The translations under genes and the position numbers were made by a program. Below are positions 1 to 8,620 of a stretch of 64,000 nt of DNA, piece after piece. Under the pieces are notes generated by a model. That model was not told the DNA's origin. It searched no databases and saw only the letters and a list, made by a program, of their open reading frames with translations. Location of the stretch: NCBI RefSeq assembly GCF_014205335.1, contig NZ_JACHNH010000001.1:4768501-4832500 (forward strand). Direction: 5' to 3'. Position 1 is the stretch's first letter, and each line of letters starts with the position of its first letter. The DNA comes from Amorphoplanes digitatis. GTDB taxonomy: Bacteria; Actinomycetota; Actinomycetes; Mycobacteriales; Micromonosporaceae.

Positions 1-132
1 TCGATGCTGCTGCACTTCTCGCCGGGTGCGCCGCGCGAGGGGTACTTCGAGGGCCTGGTCGGTGTCGCGGGGCTGACCGAGGAGGAACGCGCCGCGTTCT
101 ACCTGGAGCACGACAACAACTGGCTACGCTGA
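1..132 (+). CDS. Cupin-like protein, C-terminal 43 residues (5' end outside window)
   Basis: An open frame enters from the left edge and ends at a TGA at 130-132. The visible residues (LLHFSPGAPREGYFEGL, then GLTEEERAAFYLEHDNNWLR) resemble the C-terminal end of actinobacterial cupin proteins, in which a last beta strand is followed by a short helical tail. The cupin metal-binding motifs would lie upstream, so the function cannot be judged. The gene converges on, and overlaps by 9 bases, the ArsC-like gene on the other strand. The family call rests only on tail resemblance. Confidence 0.5.
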   Translation, partial: SMLLHFSPGAPREGYFEGLVGVAGLTEEERAAFYLEHDNNWLR

Positions 133-495
133 CGCGTCGTCCCGCCCGAGTGCGGCGCGGACGGCCTCGGGTGAGCGGGCGATGGACGCGGTGTCGTCCG
201 CCGTGATGATCGGGCGCTGGATCAGGACCGGGTGCGCGGCGAGGGCGGCGATCCAACGGTCGCGGTCGGCGTCCGCGCGCGGCCAGCCGGCGAGGCCGAG
301 CTGCTCGGCGAGCGGTTCGCCCAGCCGCGCGATGTGCCAGGGCTCCATCTCGAGGTGGGCGAGGACCTCGTTGAGCTCCTCGACGGTCGGCGGCTGCTCC
401 AGGTAGTACCGGACGGTGTAGTCGGCCTGCTCGGCGTCGAGGATCGTCACGGCGCTCCGGCACTTCGAGCACTCGGGGTTGATCCAGATCTCCAT
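124..495 (-). CDS. ArsC/Spx-family thioredoxin-fold protein (arsenate reductase-like)
   Basis: This 123-residue protein has the length and layout of the ArsC family. It starts with a beta strand running into a CxxC pair (Cys9, Cys12 in INPECSKCRSA), followed by the YLEQPP segment and a C-terminal RPII segment typical of glutaredoxin-dependent arsenate reductases and their relatives. A thiol-redox role is likely. Arsenate as substrate is uncertain because no arsenic gene lies nearby and many homologues have no known substrate. The ATG at 495 is supported by a GGAGG about 5 bases upstream. It overlaps the 3' end of the upstream histidine kinase by 49 bases in another frame, so the two are probably co-transcribed. 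Confidence 0.8.
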   Translation of the reverse strand: MEIWINPECSKCRSAVTILDAEQADYTVRYYLEQPPTVEELNEVLAHLEMEPWHIARLGEPLAEQLGLAGWPRADADRDRWIAALAAHPVLIQRPIITADDTASIARSPEAVRAALGRDDASA

Positions 496-2435
496 CGGTC
501 CTCCGTTGACGTGTCCGCGGTTTCGGCCGCCGACTCTTCCAGAAGAGCCCGTCGCGCGGCGTGCAGGGCGGCGTCGACCGCGCGCAGCAGGCCGTCGGCG
601 GTGAAGGGCTTCTCAATGAAGGCGATGTCCGGGTCGAGGACGTTCTGGCTGCCGAGCAGGCCGTCGCTGTAGCCGGACATGAAGAGGACGGGCAGGCCGG
701 GATGGCGCTGCCCGAGCAGTTCGACGAGCCGCGGCCCGGACATCTCCGGCATGATGACGTCGGTCAGGACCATGTCGCAGCCCTCTTGTTCGTCGAGGGT
801 GAGCGCCTCCGGTCCGCTCACCGCCAGCTGGACCTGGTATCCGCCCTCGGTGAGGATGCGGGCGACGATGCGTCCCAGCGCCGGTTCGTCCTCGACGACC
901 AGGACGGTCTCACCCTGTCCGCGGGGTACGGCCGCCGTCGACGCGGGCGTGGCGGCGCCGGCGGCGGGTTCCGTGACCAGCGGGAGGTACACCCGGAAGG
1001 TGGTGCCGACACCCGGCTCCGAGTAGACGTTGATGCCCCCGCCCGCCTCGGTGACCACGCCGTACACGGTGGCCAGGCCGAGCCCGGTTCCCCGGCCGTG
1101 CGGTTTCGTGGTGTAGAACGGCTCGAAGATGTGCCGGGCGACCTCGGGTGCCATGCCCTCGCCGGTGTCGCAGACCAGGAGCCGCGCGTACGTTCCCGCG
1201 CCGAGCGGGGGCTGCGTGTGTATCTGGTGCTCGTCCAGGGTGGCGATGCCGGCCTCGATCACCAGGGTGCCGCCGCCGGGCATCGCGTCGCGGGCGTTGA
1301 GGCTGAGGTTCAGCAGGATCTGCTGGATCTGGCCGGGGTCGGCGTGGATGGTGAGCGGTGCCGGTGAGTCCTTGGTGATCAGCTGGATGTGTTCGCCGAT
1401 GGTGCGCCGCAGCATGGCCTCCACCTCGTCGATGGACGCGTTGAGGTCCATGTCGTGCGGCTGGATGGTGTCGCCGCGGGTGAAGACGAGCAGCTGGTGG
1501 GTCAGGCTGATGGCCCGGTCGGCCGCCCGCCGCACGTTCTCCAGGTCGGCCTGCACGCCGGGGTTGCCCTCGCTCTGCTCGGCGGCGAACGCGGTGTAGT
1601 TGACGATGATGGCGAGGATGTTGTTGAAGTCGTGTGCGACGCCACCGGCGAGCTTGCCGAGGCTCTCCATGCGCTGGGCCTGGTGGGTCCGCTCCTCGAT
1701 GAGCCGCCGGCGCTCCGCCGCGGCCTTCGCGGACCGGATGTCGCGGCCGACGAACGCGAAACCGATGATGCTGCCGTGGCTGTCCGTGACCGGTGTGGCG
1801 CTGACGGAGACGTCGAGCGGCGTGCCGTCCTTGTGCACCCGCCTGGCGTCGTACTGCACGCGTTCGCCCCTGGCGAGCCGGGCGGCGACCTCCTGCTGGT
1901 CGCGCCGGTTGACGGCGTCGGCGATCATCGAGAGCCGGCGGCCCAGCGCCTCGGCCGCGGTGTGCCCGAAGAGCCGCTCGGCGCCGCCGTTCCAGGCGGT
2001 GATCGTCATGTCGAGGTCGGTACCGATGATGGCTTCTTCGCTGTGTTCGACGACGGCCGCGAGCGTGGCGCGGTGACGGTCCGCCGCGTCCTGAGCGGCG
2101 CGTTCGCGGGCACCGGCCGCGTCGAGGAGGTGCTGGCCGCCCGGATCGGGGTACAGCGCGCCGCCACGGTGGCCGCGTCGCAGGGCCCAGTAGTAGAGGC
2201 CGGCGCACGCCGTGAACAGGGTCCCGATGGCCGAGGGCCACAGACTGCCGGACGACCCGGCGGCCGACAGCAAAGCCTGGAGCGCGGCACAGAAGAAGAT
2301 CAAGGCTGTGGCCGTGGCCAGCCGGTTCGTGCGCAGCTGTCCCGCCCGGGCGATCGGCACCGCGATGGCGATCGCGATCGCCGCGAACGCCACCATGATG
2401 ACCGTATTGCCGAGTACGTAGATCTGGACCGGCAC
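447..2435 (-). CDS. Membrane PAS hybrid histidine kinase with C-terminal receiver domain
   Basis: This 662-residue protein begins with three hydrophobic segments (about residues 7-28, 40-58 and 66-85). A PAS domain follows (about 122-234), then a HisKA domain with the phospho-accepting His268 in the GGVAHDFNNI box. The ATPase domain shows the N box (NARD, 380-383), G1 (DTGEGM, about 423), F box (FEPFYTT) and G2 (GTGLGL, 449-454). A receiver domain (508-630) has acidic residues VVEDE and phospho-acceptor Asp559 in LTDVIMPEMSG. It probably autophosphorylates in response to a cytoplasmic PAS signal and passes phosphate to its own receiver. No separate output regulator is adjacent, so the target is unknown. 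The start used is a GTG with a purine-rich GAGAAGAG upstream. Confidence 0.9.
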   Translation of the reverse strand: MPVQIYVLGNTVIMVAFAAIAIAIAVPIARAGQLRTNRLATATALIFFCAALQALLSAAGSSGSLWPSAIGTLFTACAGLYYWALRRGHRGGALYPDPGGQHLLDAAGARERAAQDAADRHRATLAAVVEHSEEAIIGTDLDMTITAWNGGAERLFGHTAAEALGRRLSMIADAVNRRDQQEVAARLARGERVQYDARRVHKDGTPLDVSVSATPVTDSHGSIIGFAFVGRDIRSAKAAAERRRLIEERTHQAQRMESLGKLAGGVAHDFNNILAIIVNYTAFAAEQSEGNPGVQADLENVRRAADRAISLTHQLLVFTRGDTIQPHDMDLNASIDEVEAMLRRTIGEHIQLITKDSPAPLTIHADPGQIQQILLNLSLNARDAMPGGGTLVIEAGIATLDEHQIHTQPPLGAGTYARLLVCDTGEGMAPEVARHIFEPFYTTKPHGRGTGLGLATVYGVVTEAGGGINVYSEPGVGTTFRVYLPLVTEPAAGAATPASTAAVPRGQGETVLVVEDEPALGRIVARILTEGGYQVQLAVSGPEALTLDEQEGCDMVLTDVIMPEMSGPRLVELLGQRHPGLPVLFMSGYSDGLLGSQNVLDPDIAFIEKPFTADGLLRAVDAALHAARRALLEESAAETADTSTEDRWRSGSTPSARSAGAP

Positions 2436-2483
2436 ACTCTTCTCTTCGGGCCCGGAGACGAGAGGCTTAGCTGCGGGGCGCCG

Positions 2484-4406
2484 CTACGGCTCGCCCCGCG
2501 GTTCCAGGGCGGGCTGCACGAGCCCGGGCGCGTTCGCCGGGCTGAACCGGCCCGGTTCACCGCTCTGCTCGGCCCGGATGACGTGCATGACCGCGTTGAT
2601 CAGGGCCAGGTGGGTGAACGCCTGCGGGAAGTTGCCCAGGTGCCGCCCGTTGTTCGTGTCGATCTCCTCGGCGTAGAGCTCCAGCGGGCTCGCGTACGCG
2701 AGCAGGCGCTCGCAGAGCTTGCGGGCCTGGTCCACCTCGCCGATCTCGACAAGCGCGGAGACCAGCCAGAACGAGCAGATCGTGAACGCGCCCTCCTCGC
2801 CGGTGAGCCCGTCGTCGGTCTCCTCGACCCGGTAGCGCAGCACGAGCCCGTCCACGGTCAGCTCGTCGGCGATCGCGTGCACGGTGGCCCGGATCCGGGC
2901 GTCGTCGGCGGGCAGGAACCGCATGAGGGGAAGCAGCAGCAGGGAGGCGTCCAGGACGGTCGAGCCGTACCGCTGTACGAAGACGCCGCGGTCGTCGACC
3001 CCGGCGGCGCAGACCTCGGCGTGGATCTGGTCGGCCAGGGCCTGCCACTTCTCCGCGTACTCGGGCTCGTCGTACAGGCGGGCGAGGCGGGCGCCGCGGT
3101 CGAGCGCCACCCAGCACATCACCTTGCTGGAGACGAAGTGCCGCGGCTCGCCGCGGACCTCCCAGATGCCGCGGTCGGGCTCCTCCCAGTGCGCGGCGGC
3201 CTGCTCGACCTGGCGTTTGAGCACCGGCCACAGCGACTCCGGCAGCTGCTCGCGGGACCGGGCGTGCAGGTACACCGAGTCCAGCACGGCGCCCCAGACG
3301 TCGTGCTGCTTCTGCTGGTACGCCGCGTTGCCGACCCGGACCGGGAAGGCATTCTCGTACCCGGCCAGGTGCGGCAGCGCCTCCTCCTCGATCTCCCGCT
3401 CGCCGCCGACCCTGTACATGACCTGCAACTCGTGGCCGTCGCGGCAGGCGTCGTGGATGAAGTAGAAGAAGTCGTTGGCCTCCCGGTCGAAGCCCAGCGT
3501 GTACAGGCCCCACAGGGCGAACGTCGAGTCGCGCACCCACGCGTACCGGTAGTCCCAGTTGCGCTCGCCGCCCGGGGTCTCCGGCAGGCCCATGGTCGAG
3601 GCGGCCAGCAGCGCGCCGGTCGGCGCGTATGTGAGGCCCTTGAGGGTCAGGGCGCTGCGCTGGAGGTAGCTGCGCCACGGGTGGTCGGGGAAGTCGCCGA
3701 GGGTGATCCACTGCCGCCAGTACTCGGAGGTGCGCCCCATCCGCTCGAGCGCGTCGTCGAGGGTGAGCGGCGGCGGCAGCGAGGACCAGCCGAGGGCCAC
3801 GAAACGGGTCTCGCCCTCGACCATCCGGGTCCGCGCGTTCAGGCCGCGACCCTCGATGCCGGGCCGCAGGTCCGTGGTGAGGCGCAGGGTGGCCTCGCCG
3901 TCCGGGCATTCCGCGACGACATGGCCGTACCCGGGTCCCTCGTACCGCCAGGCCGGCTCACGCCGGCCGTAGTCGAACACCGGCTCGCAGGTCATCGACA
4001 GGTCCACCGACCCGCTCACGCACCGCACCGTACGCAGCAGGCAGTGCTCCGCGTCGAAGTCCGTCGGCGAACGGCGGTGGGTACGGGAGCGTTCCGTGAG
4101 GTTGTGCCACGGGCCCATGCACAGCGCGTCCCGCACGATCAGCCACCCGGTCCGGGTCTGCCAGGTCGTCTCCAGCATCAGGCTGCCCGGCAGGTACCGC
4201 CGGGCGGCGGGCACCATCTCGTCGTACGGGCCGAGGCGGAACGCGCCCGCGCCGCGGTCCAGCATCGTGGTGAACACGCTCGGCGAATCCGGCCGGGGCA
4301 GGCACATCCACTCGACCGCGCCGTTCGGCGCCACCAGGCAGGTAACTTCGCAGTCGGACAGGAACGCGTAGTCGGCGATCGGCGGGAACGAGCTGCGCCT
4401 GTCCAT
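2484..4406 (-). CDS. GH15 family glycosidase (trehalase/glucoamylase-like)
   Basis: This 640-residue protein has no signal peptide and so is probably cytoplasmic. It has the two-part GH15 architecture: an N-terminal beta-sandwich (IADYAFLSDCEVTCLVAPNG, residues 10-29) and an (alpha/alpha)6 barrel. Family signatures are NWDYRYAWVRDS (283-294), GIWEVRG with the likely general acid near Glu416, and GEEGAFTICSFW with the likely general base near 537-538. Actinobacterial homologues of this length include a mycobacterial GH15 trehalase, so alpha-glucoside or trehalose hydrolysis is the best guess. I cannot separate trehalase from glucoamylase by eye. The minus-strand neighbour downstream is the histidine kinase, 48 bases away. 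The ATG at 4406 has only a weak ribosome binding site. Confidence 0.88.
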   Translation of the reverse strand: MDRRSSFPPIADYAFLSDCEVTCLVAPNGAVEWMCLPRPDSPSVFTTMLDRGAGAFRLGPYDEMVPAARRYLPGSLMLETTWQTRTGWLIVRDALCMGPWHNLTERSRTHRRSPTDFDAEHCLLRTVRCVSGSVDLSMTCEPVFDYGRREPAWRYEGPGYGHVVAECPDGEATLRLTTDLRPGIEGRGLNARTRMVEGETRFVALGWSSLPPPLTLDDALERMGRTSEYWRQWITLGDFPDHPWRSYLQRSALTLKGLTYAPTGALLAASTMGLPETPGGERNWDYRYAWVRDSTFALWGLYTLGFDREANDFFYFIHDACRDGHELQVMYRVGGEREIEEEALPHLAGYENAFPVRVGNAAYQQKQHDVWGAVLDSVYLHARSREQLPESLWPVLKRQVEQAAAHWEEPDRGIWEVRGEPRHFVSSKVMCWVALDRGARLARLYDEPEYAEKWQALADQIHAEVCAAGVDDRGVFVQRYGSTVLDASLLLLPLMRFLPADDARIRATVHAIADELTVDGLVLRYRVEETDDGLTGEEGAFTICSFWLVSALVEIGEVDQARKLCERLLAYASPLELYAEEIDTNNGRHLGNFPQAFTHLALINAVMHVIRAEQSGEPGRFSPANAPGLVQPALEPRGEP

Positions 4407-4477
4407 ACCAGCGATCGTCGCCCGCCGGCGGGGCCCGCGCCACCGCTTACCCCCCGATTGGTGGTGAACTCTCGCCG

Positions 4478-6280
4478 TCAGCCGGTGGCCGGCGGGTGCT
4501 GCCAGTCGGCGTCCCAGCGCTCGGCGGCCTGGGGCGGGTCCGTGCCGGCCGTCAGGGTCAGCGTGCGGGTGCCGGCCTGCGCGAACTGATCGGTGAACCG
4601 CAGGGTGAGTGCCGCGGTGCCGCCCTCGGTGGGTGTGCCGCCGATGAACCCGGCGGGGTCCAGCTCGAGCCCGGCCGGCAGGGTGCCCTGCGCGATCGAC
4701 CAGACCCCGGCCCGCTGCCCGGCGACGGCCAGCTCGGCGCGGTACTGCTCGCCGAGCACGGCGTACGGAAGCGCGGCGGTGACGATCACCGGCGGGTACG
4801 GCCGGACCGTCAGGGTCAGCGCCTGGCTGACCCGCTGCGGAACGTAGTCGGTGAACCGGACGGTGAACCGCCGCGTGCCCGCCGCGGCGGGCCGGCCGGA
4901 GAGCTGCCCGCCGGCCGACAGGCGCAGGCCCGCCGGAAGGCTGCCGGAGGCGAGCTGCCAGCGGCCGGTCCGGCCGGGCTGAAGCTTGAGCTGCGCCGAG
5001 TACTGCTCGCCGACCAGCGCCCCCGGAAGCGACCGGGTGGTGATCTTGGTGGGTGCCGGCGGCGCCGGCACGAACAGCAGCCGGTTCGGTGAACCGGACC
5101 GGCGGGTGACCTTGCCGGTAGTGGCCTGCCTGACCAGCAACGACCGGACCTCGGCCGGCGTGTACGCCGGATGCGCGGCCAGGATGAGCGCGACCGCGCC
5201 GGCCACGTGCGGTGACGCCATCGAGGTGCCGTCCATGACCGCGGTCGCCGTGTCGCTGCGGTAGTACGCGGACCTGATGTCGACCCCCGGCGCGAAGATG
5301 TCGACGGTCGAACCGTAGTTGGAGAACGACGCCCGGCGGTCCCGCCGGTCCGTCGCACCGACCGTGATGGCCGGGCCCACGCCGGACGGGCTCCCGTTGT
5401 ACGCGTTGGCGTTCTCGTTGCCCGCGGCGACGACGTAGCTGACCCCGCCGGCGATCGAGTCCTCGACCGCCTGGTCGATCGCGGCGCTGTAACCGCCGCC
5501 GAGACTCATGTTCGCCACCGCCGGGTGTACCGCGTGCTCGGTCACCCAGTCGACGGCCTCGACGACGTCGCTGGTCGTGCCCTCGCCGTCGCAGTCGAGC
5601 ACCCGGACGGCCACCAGGCGCACGCTCTTCGCCACGCCGTACTTGTGGCCGCCCAGGATCGCGGCGACATGGGTACCGTGACCGTCACAGTCGCGGGCCG
5701 AGGTGTCGCCGTCGACGAAGTCGTAGCCGTAGCTCGCCCGGTCGCCGAACTCCTTGTGCGAGATCCGGATACCGGTGTCGATCACGTAGGCGTGCACGCC
5801 GGCGCCGGAGCTCGACGCGGTGAAGGTCCCCGACAGCTTCCGCGACCGGGCGTCGACCCGGTCGAGCGACCAGGGCGCCTTGCGTTGCGTGCCCGAGACG
5901 CGGACGATCCGGTCCTGCTCGACGACCGAGACCGCCGGGTCCGCGGCCAGACGACGGGCCTCGCCGACCGACAGCGACGCGGTGAAGCCCGGCACCGCGC
6001 CGCCGAACACCCGGCCGATGCGGTTACCGACAAGCGATCTCGCCGTCACGCCGACGCTCTGCACCGTGGCGCGGTCCCGCCGGAGCAGCACGATGAAGCG
6101 GCCGGGCACCGCCGAAGCGGCGCCGAGCCCGTGCACGAACCCCTCGGCCGGCCGCTCGGCCATCCGGTCCACGGACGGCGGGGCCGGCGCGGCCGCGGGG
6201 ACGCCGCCCGCCGAGGCGGTCGCCGCCAGGGCCGCGACGAGCGTCAAGCCCTGCCTGCTGATGAGGTAACCGAGGAACAC
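4478..6280 (-). CDS. Secreted subtilisin-like serine protease (S8) with two putative Ig-type repeats
   Basis: The 600-residue protein has a signal peptide (hydrophobic LTLVAALAATASA), an inhibitor-I9 propeptide (PGRFIVLLRRD through VSVVEQD) and an S8A catalytic domain of the aqualysin/proteinase K type. The triad is Asp168 (VIDTGI), His201 (DGHGTHVA) and Ser353 (GTSMASP), with the oxyanion Asn in AAGNEN. The C-terminus carries two repeats of about 85 residues, each with a GEQY start, SLPAGL/TLPAGL in the middle and an RFTD end, typical of putative Ig domains in exported proteins. It should be an extracellular protease activated by propeptide cleavage. I prefer the GTG at 6280, preceded by GGGGAAG, because it puts the signal peptide at the N-terminus. 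The upstream in-frame ATG at 6349 would add 23 residues. Confidence 0.9.
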   Translation of the reverse strand: MFLGYLISRQGLTLVAALAATASAGGVPAAAPAPPSVDRMAERPAEGFVHGLGAASAVPGRFIVLLRRDRATVQSVGVTARSLVGNRIGRVFGGAVPGFTASLSVGEARRLAADPAVSVVEQDRIVRVSGTQRKAPWSLDRVDARSRKLSGTFTASSSGAGVHAYVIDTGIRISHKEFGDRASYGYDFVDGDTSARDCDGHGTHVAAILGGHKYGVAKSVRLVAVRVLDCDGEGTTSDVVEAVDWVTEHAVHPAVANMSLGGGYSAAIDQAVEDSIAGGVSYVVAAGNENANAYNGSPSGVGPAITVGATDRRDRRASFSNYGSTVDIFAPGVDIRSAYYRSDTATAVMDGTSMASPHVAGAVALILAAHPAYTPAEVRSLLVRQATTGKVTRRSGSPNRLLFVPAPPAPTKITTRSLPGALVGEQYSAQLKLQPGRTGRWQLASGSLPAGLRLSAGGQLSGRPAAAGTRRFTVRFTDYVPQRVSQALTLTVRPYPPVIVTAALPYAVLGEQYRAELAVAGQRAGVWSIAQGTLPAGLELDPAGFIGGTPTEGGTAALTLRFTDQFAQAGTRTLTLTAGTDPPQAAERWDADWQHPPATG

Positions 6281-6371
6281 CGGCTGCTTCCCCTGCCTGG
6301 TCGACGGTACGGCCACCAGATGGCCGCCATCCGCCCGTACCGTCGTCATCCCAGGTCGGCGGCGAAGCGTT

Positions 6372-6390
6372 CGTGATGTGTTTCATCACA
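6372..6390. promoter_or_regulatory. Inverted repeat upstream of the protease gene
   Basis: GTGATG (6373-6378) and CATCAC (6384-6389) are separated by TGTTT, with flanking C and A/G positions extending partial symmetry. The repeat lies between the protease gene and the 3' end of the phosphodiesterase gene, 23 bases above the ATG at 6349 and about 90 above the GTG at 6280. It could be a regulator site or a small hairpin in the leader. The sequence does not show which regulator would bind. Confidence 0.3.
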
Positions 6391-6401
6391 CGGCACCCGC
6401 C

Positions 6402-6983
6402 TCAGGTCAGCTGCCAGGCCCCGAGCTGCTCGTACGTGGGCGCCGGACCGAGATTGCTGCGCACCAGGACCATGGTCTCGACCGGCCACGCCGGCCCCCG
6501 GTACGCCGCCAGGTCGGCACGGTCCGCCTCCACCGCGGCGGCGTCCAGGCGGTCGCCGGGCCGGGCAACGGTCAGGTGCGGCTTGAACCTCCGGTCGTCA
6601 TGCGGCAGCCGATCATGCCTGAGTTCCCGCCGCACCCGCCGGGACAGCGACGTGAGCGCCTCCCGGTCGCCGTCGACACCCACCCACAGCACGGTGAACC
6701 GTCCCCGCCCGAACCGCCCCCCGCCGGCCAGCCGCAACCGCGGCGCGCCGGACCCGGCGGCACGCCAGCCGTCGGCGGCCCGCTGAAGTGCGCCGGGCAC
6801 CTTCCCGGCGCGCTCCTCGGCGACCTCACCCAGGAACGCCAGCGTGAGGTGCCAGGTCTCCCCGCGCGCCAGCCGGGTGTTGACCCCGCCGGCCGCTGCC
6901 GCACTCACCCGCAGACCTTCCAGCCGCCGCGCAAGGTCGTCGCAGGCCTCGGCCGGCGGATAAGCGGCAACGAACAACCTCAT
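6402..6983 (-). CDS. thpR: RNA 2',3'-cyclic phosphodiesterase (2H family)
   Basis: This 193-residue protein has the two H-x-T-x motifs of the 2H phosphoesterase superfamily at the expected distance: HLTLAFLG near residue 47 and HLTVARP near residue 133. Its N-terminus (MRLFVAAYPP) and length fit the bacterial ThpR/LigT family. Members open 2',3'-cyclic phosphate ends of RNA and can join tRNA half-molecules in vitro. It is probably a soluble monofunctional enzyme transcribed alone. The start is the ATG at 6983. Confidence 0.88.
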   Translation of the reverse strand: MRLFVAAYPPAEACDDLARRLEGLRVSAAAAGGVNTRLARGETWHLTLAFLGEVAEERAGKVPGALQRAADGWRAAGSGAPRLRLAGGGRFGRGRFTVLWVGVDGDREALTSLSRRVRRELRHDRLPHDDRRFKPHLTVARPGDRLDAAAVEADRADLAAYRGPAWPVETMVLVRSNLGPAPTYEQLGAWQLT

Positions 6984-7036
6984 GCCCCGACCCTATTGAG
7001 GGCGGCGGCGCCGCAGGACCGGATCGGGCCGTGGCA

Positions 7037-7360
7037 TTACCGGAGCCGGTTGGTCACCCAGCCCGGATCGAAGGCGGCCACCACCTCGTCCGCGGTGCCT
7101 GACTGGACGGCGACCGCGCCCGGCCTTCCCGTGTGAATGTCGAGCATGGTGACCCCGGCGGCCTCTAGTACGGAGAGGCTGCGGGACCAGGCCGGGTGCC
7201 CCCACAGCTTGTTGTTCACCATCGGCACCACGAGCAGCGGCAAGCCCTCCCCCAGCGCCGAGCACAACTGGGCGAGGGCGTACGTGTCGGCGACCCCTGC
7301 GGCGACCTTGTTGACCGTGTTGAACGTCGCGGGGCACGCCACGAGGCAACGATGGCACAA
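7037..7360 (-). pseudogene. 5'-truncated flavoprotein (PPC-decarboxylase-like fold)
   Basis: The 107-residue frame keeps only the C-terminal half of a family of about 180-residue flavoproteins common in actinobacteria. The diagnostic block VACPATFNTVNKVAAGVADT binds FMN in relatives, and VVPMVNNKLWGHPAW follows it. The Rossmann-like N-terminus is missing. Upstream of the TTG at 7360 the frame stays open but reads Arg/Pro-rich sequence that does not look like the family and runs into the divergent isomerase gene. No ribosome binding site precedes a usable start. This looks like a remnant left by a deletion that brought in the promoter of the neighbouring gene. A functional short protein cannot be excluded. 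Confidence 0.65.
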
Positions 7361-7425
7361 CGAGCGGCATCGCGGGCAGCCCGCCGGAACACCCGGCCGG
7401 GTGCGCGGGAACCTAGGCTGTGGGA

Positions 7426-7878
7426 ATGCGGGTAGCTTTCGCCAGCGATGACGAGAACGAGACGACGCGGGCGGTGGTCGAGGCCCTGGCCGGTGACGGG
7501 CATGAGGTCGTCCGGCCGGAATCCGCGCAGGGCTGGCCTGATCTCGGGCGGTTCGTCGGGCGGGCCGTTGTCGACGGGAGGGCGGACTTCGGGGTGGTGA
7601 TGTGCTGGACCGGTACCGGGACGGCGATCGCGGCCAACAAGGTGCCCGGTGTTCGGGCGGCGCTGGCCTGGGATCCGTGGATCGCGCGGGGTGCGCGGCT
7701 CTGGAACGACGCGAACGTGCTGGCGATGAGCCTCAAGCGGCTCGCGCCGGACGTGGCGGTCGAGGTGCTGCGGGCGTTCCTGGACACCCCGGAGCCGGAC
7801 CCGGACGAGGCGGAGAACATCGCCGCGATCGAGCCGCAGGCCGGGGAGACCGCGGCTACGACGGCCGGCGAGCGGTGA
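7426..7878 (+). CDS. RpiB/LacA/LacB family sugar-phosphate isomerase
   Basis: The 150-residue protein starts MRVAFASDDENE, the RpiB-type N-terminal strand. It carries the active-site Cys60 in VVMCWTGTGTAIAANK, the anion-binding glycine loop followed by ANK that defines the family. Relatives interconvert aldose and ketose phosphates such as ribose 5-phosphate and ribulose 5-phosphate. The change of the usual DGNE-like N-terminus to DDEN suggests a non-ribose substrate, but this is inference. A GTG six bases upstream (7420) is in frame, but the ATG at 7426 fits the family N-terminus better. The 3' end overlaps the convergent methyltransferase gene by 23 bases. Confidence 0.82.
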   Translation: MRVAFASDDENETTRAVVEALAGDGHEVVRPESAQGWPDLGRFVGRAVVDGRADFGVVMCWTGTGTAIAANKVPGVRAALAWDPWIARGARLWNDANVLAMSLKRLAPDVAVEVLRAFLDTPEPDPDEAENIAAIEPQAGETAATTAGER

Positions 7879-8620
7879 CGAGCCAGGCGCGGGAGTCGAA
7901 GCGGACGCCGTCGGCGCTCAGGTTCGCGGCGAGTGTCCGGCGCAGGCGCTCCTCCGCGTGCGCAGCCGCGGCGGGATCCAGGCGGTCGAGGAATTCGCTG
8001 GTGCAGGTGAAGCCGCGGACCCAGTCGAAGGCGGCGGGGACGTCCGGGCCGAAGTAGATCGGTTCGCGTACGTCGGCGAGCGCGATCTCGGCGAGACCCG
8101 CGGCCTCCAGGGTCTGCCGCACCGCCGGCGGGTCGGCGAGCGAGAACGGGTCGGGTCCCCCGCCGGCACCTGTCATTTCGAGGGAGCGGCGGATGGCGGC
8201 GTCCCATTCGTTGCGCTCGCGGGACTGCCAGACCAGCATCACCAGGCGACCGGCCGGGCGCAGCGCCCGCCCGACGTTGGCGAACGCGGCGACCGGGTCG
8301 TCGAAGAACATCGTGCCGAATCTGCTGATCGCCACGTCGAAGCGCTCCGGCGCGAAGCGGTGGACCTGTGCGTCGGCGTGCTCGAAGGTGACGTTGTGGA
8401 TTCCCTGGGCCAGTGCGCGGGCGCGCTCGATCGCGGGCGCCGAGACGTCCACGCCGAGCGCGGTGCCGGCGCGGGCCGCACGCGCGGCCTGCCGGGTCGT
8501 CTGGCCGGCGCCGCAGCCGAGGTCGAGGACATGGTCGTCGAGCCGAAGGCCGGCCGCGCGGCGCAGCACCTCGTTGTGCCGTCGCAGTTCGGCGTCGTAG
8601 CCCGTGGCGGGTGTCATCAC
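7856..8620 (-). CDS. Class I SAM-dependent methyltransferase
   Basis: This protein of about 254 residues has the motif I glycine loop (VLDLGCGAGQTT, about residues 31-42), an acidic residue after strand 2 (GVDVSAP), motif II around RFDVAISRFGTMFF and a post-II segment LRPAGRLVMLVW. It is a cytoplasmic methyltransferase of the UbiE/COQ5-like type with an unknown acceptor. It overlaps the upstream hydrolase gene by 4 bases (GTGA), so the pair is translationally coupled. Start choice is between the GTG at 8620 and the ATG at 8617. Confidence 0.85.
   Translation of the reverse strand: MMTPATGYDAELRRHNEVLRRAAGLRLDDHVLDLGCGAGQTTRQAARAARAGTALGVDVSAPAIERARALAQGIHNVTFEHADAQVHRFAPERFDVAISRFGTMFFDDPVAAFANVGRALRPAGRLVMLVWQSRERNEWDAAIRRSLEMTGAGGGPDPFSLADPPAVRQTLEAAGLAEIALADVREPIYFGPDVPAAFDWVRGFTCTSEFLDRLDPAAAAHAEERLRRTLAANLSADGVRFDSRAWLVTARRPS

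Noticed and set aside
1389..4589. A very long plus-strand open frame antisense to the histidine kinase and GH15 genes
   Set aside because: It is an artefact of GC-rich third positions. The translation is low-complexity Arg/Gly/Val-rich and has no domain, while the minus-strand frames have clear motifs.
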